From an uncultured bacterium (GTDB lineage Bacteria; Bdellovibrionota_C; UBA2361; SZUA-149; CALKYB01): a DNA stretch of 9,252 bases. Of this stretch, positions 7,176 through 9,252 are shown piece by piece. A program made the translations under genes and the position numbers. Where the stretch lies: the NCBI GenBank assembly GCA_938003565.1, contig CALKYB010000093.1, positions 1 through 9,252 on the forward strand, read 5' to 3'. Within the stretch, counting starts at the first letter, position 1. Each line of letters begins with the position of its first letter. The notes below the pieces were generated by a model. That model saw nothing but the letters and a program-made list of their open reading frames with translations, ran no database searches and was not told the DNA's origin.

Positions 7176-8480
7176 CTAAGCCTTCTGCTGGTCAGGCTTT
7201 TTTTTGGTCTCTTTAATCTTGGATTGAGAAAGCAACAACTCTACCGTTTTCTGCTGACCAATGTATGACTTTAGACGATCTAAGGAGCCGGGGTAACCAT
7301 ACATCTCTTCCACCTGTTTTCGCTCGACCTTGGATTCCGCTGCCTGCTCGTCTAACCATTTACTGACCTGTTCTTCATCCACCTCAATAGATTCTTGCTT
7401 TGCAATACTCTCCAGGGCGATTCTTTTTCTGACCCGAAAGAGTGCTCCCTCACCAAGATTCTCTCGAAAACCCTCAACACTTAACTGGTAGGATTTTTGA
7501 TCAGATGGGTCAAGTAGACGAGCTTCAAAAAGTATGTGACGGATCTCCTCGTCAATCATAGCTTGAGGAACTTCAAACGAAGATTTTTTAAACAATGCTT
7601 CAAAATATTTAGTTTCCCGCTCCTGGGTATTTCGTGCTTCTAACTCGCTTTTTAGTCTAGCTTCTAGCTCGCTTTTCAAAGTCTCTTGACTCTCCGAAAT
7701 TTTATTCTCTTTGATGAACTCTTCATTCAACTCAGGAGTCTTCTTTAAACTGATTTCCTTTACTAGAACCGTATACTTAGCCTTCTTACCAGCCAGAGCG
7801 GGGTTGGCTATATCCTTTGGCATCTCTACAGAGACTTCGGCTTCTTTGTTGAGCTCAAGACCAATCAGCGCATCTTCGAATTCTTTCGGAAAGCTGCCGC
7901 GTCCAACCTCAATTCGAGCATTCTCTTGATTCGAACCCTCAAAAGGCTCGCCGTTAATTGTTCCATTAAAGGATAGATCTAGAAGGTCTCCATCCTCAAC
8001 CTTTGAGCGTCCCTCCACTTTCTCGGTTGTGGCAAAAGCCTCAGCAAGACGCTTAAGCTCGTTATCAACTGCGTCCTTCGAAAGCTCTTCAACTTCACAA
8101 TCAAAAGCTAAACTTTTATAATCCTTAATTTCAGGACTAGGGTACAGCTCCACCAAAGCTTTAACCTCTAGGTCTTTTTCATCTTCTATGGGAGTTATGT
8201 CAATTTTAGGGTGACCAATAACGTTGAGTTTATGCTCATCGAGAGCTTCACTATAGGCTTTCCCTATCAAATCTGAAAGAACCTCATCCTGTACATGACT
8301 GCCATACATCTTCTTAACAATGTGCACGGGGGCTTTACCCTCTCGAAAGCCTTTTATTTTTGCCGTCTTCGAAATTTTATTTAACTGAGACTCCAGTTTT
8401 TGATCGTAATTAGATCTCGGAATCGAAATGCTAATTTCTCTGGCTATTTCACTTTTTTCTTCTATTGATACTTTAGTCAT
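7176..8480 (-). CDS. tig: Trigger factor, ribosome-associated chaperone and peptidyl-prolyl isomerase
   Basis: Trigger factor docks at the ribosome exit tunnel and shields nascent chains; its FKBP-type domain can isomerise prolyl bonds. The 434-residue product (E. coli 432) has an N-terminal ribosome-binding domain with the signature GFREGKAP (44-51), an FKBP-like domain at about 160-245 beginning DGDLLDLSFNGTI, and a helical C-terminal chaperone domain from about 248 that ends in a Lys-rich tail. The start is taken as the ATG at 8480, giving MTKVSIEE. An in-frame TTG two codons upstream is possible but offers no better ribosome site; the site is weak for both. It is the first protein gene of the tig-clpP-clpX series, preceded by tRNA-Leu on the same strand and followed by clpP after 190 bases. 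Confidence 0.97.
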   Translation of the reverse strand: MTKVSIEEKSEIAREISISIPRSNYDQKLESQLNKISKTAKIKGFREGKAPVHIVKKMYGSHVQDEVLSDLIGKAYSEALDEHKLNVIGHPKIDITPIEDEKDLEVKALVELYPSPEIKDYKSLAFDCEVEELSKDAVDNELKRLAEAFATTEKVEGRSKVEDGDLLDLSFNGTINGEPFEGSNQENARIEVGRGSFPKEFEDALIGLELNKEAEVSVEMPKDIANPALAGKKAKYTVLVKEISLKKTPELNEEFIKENKISESQETLKSELEARLKSELEARNTQERETKYFEALFKKSSFEVPQAMIDEEIRHILFEARLLDPSDQKSYQLSVEGFRENLGEGALFRVRKRIALESIAKQESIEVDEEQVSKWLDEQAAESKVERKQVEEMYGYPGSLDRLKSYIGQQKTVELLLSQSKIKETKKKPDQQKA

Positions 8481-8553
8481 TTTCAAAAGCCCAAAAAATA
8501 TGCATCAAAGGATCAATTCCATTATTCTGCACAATCATAATTAAAGGTAAGTC

Positions 8554-8584
8554 ACTATAGTAGAATTGGTCTATTACTTTGCAA
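8554..8584 (-). promoter_or_regulatory. Candidate promoter of tig
   Basis: On the minus strand a good -10, TATAGT (8559-8554, 5 of 6), lies 19 bases from TTGCAA (8584-8579, 4 of 6). The spacer is longer than ideal. Its position, about 70 bases before the tig start and after the tRNA gene, is sensible. It shares the -10 sequence of the clpP candidate. Confidence 0.3.
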
Positions 8585-8664
8585 GAAAAGTTGCTACTCC
8601 GCAGAAGCCCCGTTGACGCCAAGCCCTGTTTGTCATAACGGCCGGTTCCACCTGAAGAGACCAA

Positions 8665-8682
8665 CTACCAAAAATATGGTAG
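8665..8682 (-). terminator. Hairpin directly after tRNA-Leu
   Basis: A perfect 6-bp stem CTACCA/TGGTAG with loop TATTTT begins four bases past the tRNA. It lacks a following T-run, so it is not a classical terminator; it may assist 3' processing or be incidental. Confidence 0.3.
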
Positions 8683-8686
8683 AAAA

Positions 8687-8768
8687 TGCGGGAGAAGGGA
8701 CTCGAACCCCCACGCGGTTAAGCACTAGATCCTAAGTCTAGCGTGTCTACCAATTCCACCACTCCCGC
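8687..8768 (-). tRNA. tRNA-Leu, anticodon UAG
   Basis: The minus-strand sequence folds as a class II tRNA. The acceptor stem GCGGGAG (8768-8762) pairs with CTCCCGC (8694-8688), with discriminator A at 8687. The D-arm sequence TGGTAGACAC, the anticodon stem CTAGA/TCTAG with loop CTTAGGA, a leucine-type variable arm and the T-loop GGTTCGAGTCC are all present. The anticodon TAG is at 8734-8732 and reads CUN leucine codons. CCA is not encoded; TTT follows the discriminator, so CCA must be added by nucleotidyltransferase. Length with discriminator is 82 bases. The CTCCC immediately upstream makes a 12-bp palindrome with the 5' acceptor strand. Confidence 0.97.
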
Positions 8769-9252
8769 GGGAGCAGAAGGGATATCAGAGAGTTTCTTAT
8801 GAATCAAACGAGATATTCAAAATCTTTATAAATCATTCCTCCGGCCTCTTTACAGACCTGGGGCTAAGGGAATACCTATATGTGTTTACCCGGAATTTTA
8901 AATCCAAAGCAAATCCCAAGCCATTGTTAATATTAACAATTTTATGATTCCGAAGTTTAGAAGCGAGAATTGTCACAGTATTGTTACTTGCCCCTCTGGC
9001 GAATTAAATGATAAAATTGGAGTTTCATTTCGTCAAATCAAAGACACGCTTAAAATTTGTATTGTTACCACAGGTTTGTATATTAATTTTATGTTGTATT
9101 TAGGTTTTAGTAGTTTGATAACTTTCTTGTTTTTGAGATGGCAATTCTAAACTATAAAGTTAATCTGTTTCCCTTAGATTGCTGACCACGTTTAACGTTG
9201 TTTGGTTTTTGCTAGGTAAATTCGTTCAGCGGAAGCTGTAGTCGTTTTTGAA
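8769..9252. other. Right-hand region without a convincing gene
   Basis: About 480 bases upstream of tRNA-Leu show no supported gene. They include a perfect 18-bp palindrome (8923-8940) and a plus-strand frame at 8944-9150 whose 68-residue product has a hydrophobic C-terminal half but no ribosome site. At the right edge a minus-strand frame is open from 9251 to a TAA at 9194-9192, encoding only 19 residues ending AERIYLAKTKQR. It could be the C-terminus of a gene entering from the right, but it is too short to judge. The other frames at that edge close quickly. The tRNA promoter should lie here, but no clear -35/-10 pair stands out. Confidence 0.5.
8923..8940. repeat. Perfect 18-bp palindrome, possible operator
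   Basis: ATTGTTAATATTAACAAT is exactly its own reverse complement and is entirely A/T apart from one G and one C. Palindromes of this size in intergenic DNA often bind dimeric regulators. It ends three bases before the ATG of the doubtful 68-residue frame and lies about 155 bases upstream of tRNA-Leu. Its 10-base core TGTTAATATT recurs in the lon-side spacer near 3646. Confidence 0.6.

Noticed and set aside
7632..7679. Perfect eight-residue tandem repeat LKSELEAR in trigger factor (residues 268-283), whose DNA copies differ only at synonymous positions
   Set aside because: The surrounding segment has the same length as I recall for other trigger factors, so it is not an inserted duplication. 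A charged helix easily produces such similarity.
8481..8486. TTG start two codons upstream of the tig ATG
   Set aside because: The ATG gives the usual N-terminus, and the TTG has no better ribosome site.
8473..8664. Minus-strand frame of 63 residues between tRNA-Leu and tig
   Set aside because: It begins with TTG, has no ribosome site, overlaps the tig start and covers the likely tig promoter. It is better seen as the tig leader.
8944..9150. Plus-strand frame of 68 residues with a hydrophobic C-terminal half, just after the 18-bp palindrome
   Set aside because: It has no ribosome binding site and no recognised domain, and it lies in AT-rich DNA where such translations arise easily. It would become credible only with conservation or expression evidence.

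Overview
The window carries a bacterial protein quality-control locus. On the minus strand, in transcription order, lie a tRNA-Leu(UAG) gene, tig (trigger factor), clpP, clpX and, about 1.5 kb further on, lon. Two plus-strand genes of unrecognised function are also present: a 3' fragment at the left edge and a complete predicted exported protein between lon and clpX. The DNA is moderately AT-rich. The two unknown proteins remind me of conserved proteins of unknown function from Verrucomicrobiota, possibly the Opitutales/Puniceicoccales side. That placement is from memory and tentative; the chaperone and protease genes themselves are near-universal and do not settle it.

Layout from left to right. 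Bases 3-554 hold the C-terminal part of an unknown plus-strand gene. Bases 555-845 are a convergent spacer with a strong minus-strand intrinsic terminator for lon. Bases 846-3431 are lon. Bases 3432-4065 form a long, partly very AT-rich spacer whose right third is packed with inverted repeats. Bases 4066-4872 encode an exported protein of unknown function, plus strand. Bases 4994-6241 are clpX with a TTG start, 6383-6985 clpP, 7176-8480 tig and 8687-8768 tRNA-Leu. Bases 8769-9252 show no convincing gene but contain a perfect 18-bp palindrome.

How the genes work together: trigger factor binds nascent chains at the ribosome exit tunnel. ClpX unfolds proteins and feeds them to the ClpP barrel, and Lon is a self-contained ATP-dependent protease. 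The order tig-clpP-clpX-lon is a classic conserved bacterial arrangement. Here an oppositely oriented exported-protein gene and a palindrome-rich spacer sit between clpX and lon. All catalytic motifs of ClpX, ClpP and Lon are intact.

No new defence, CRISPR or mobile system is evident. The observations most worth a second look are the 190-bp palindrome cluster with mutually exclusive pairings, the unknown exported protein wedged into the protease locus, the charged insert and tail of Lon, and the near-copy of the tRNA 3' end just upstream of its 5' end.
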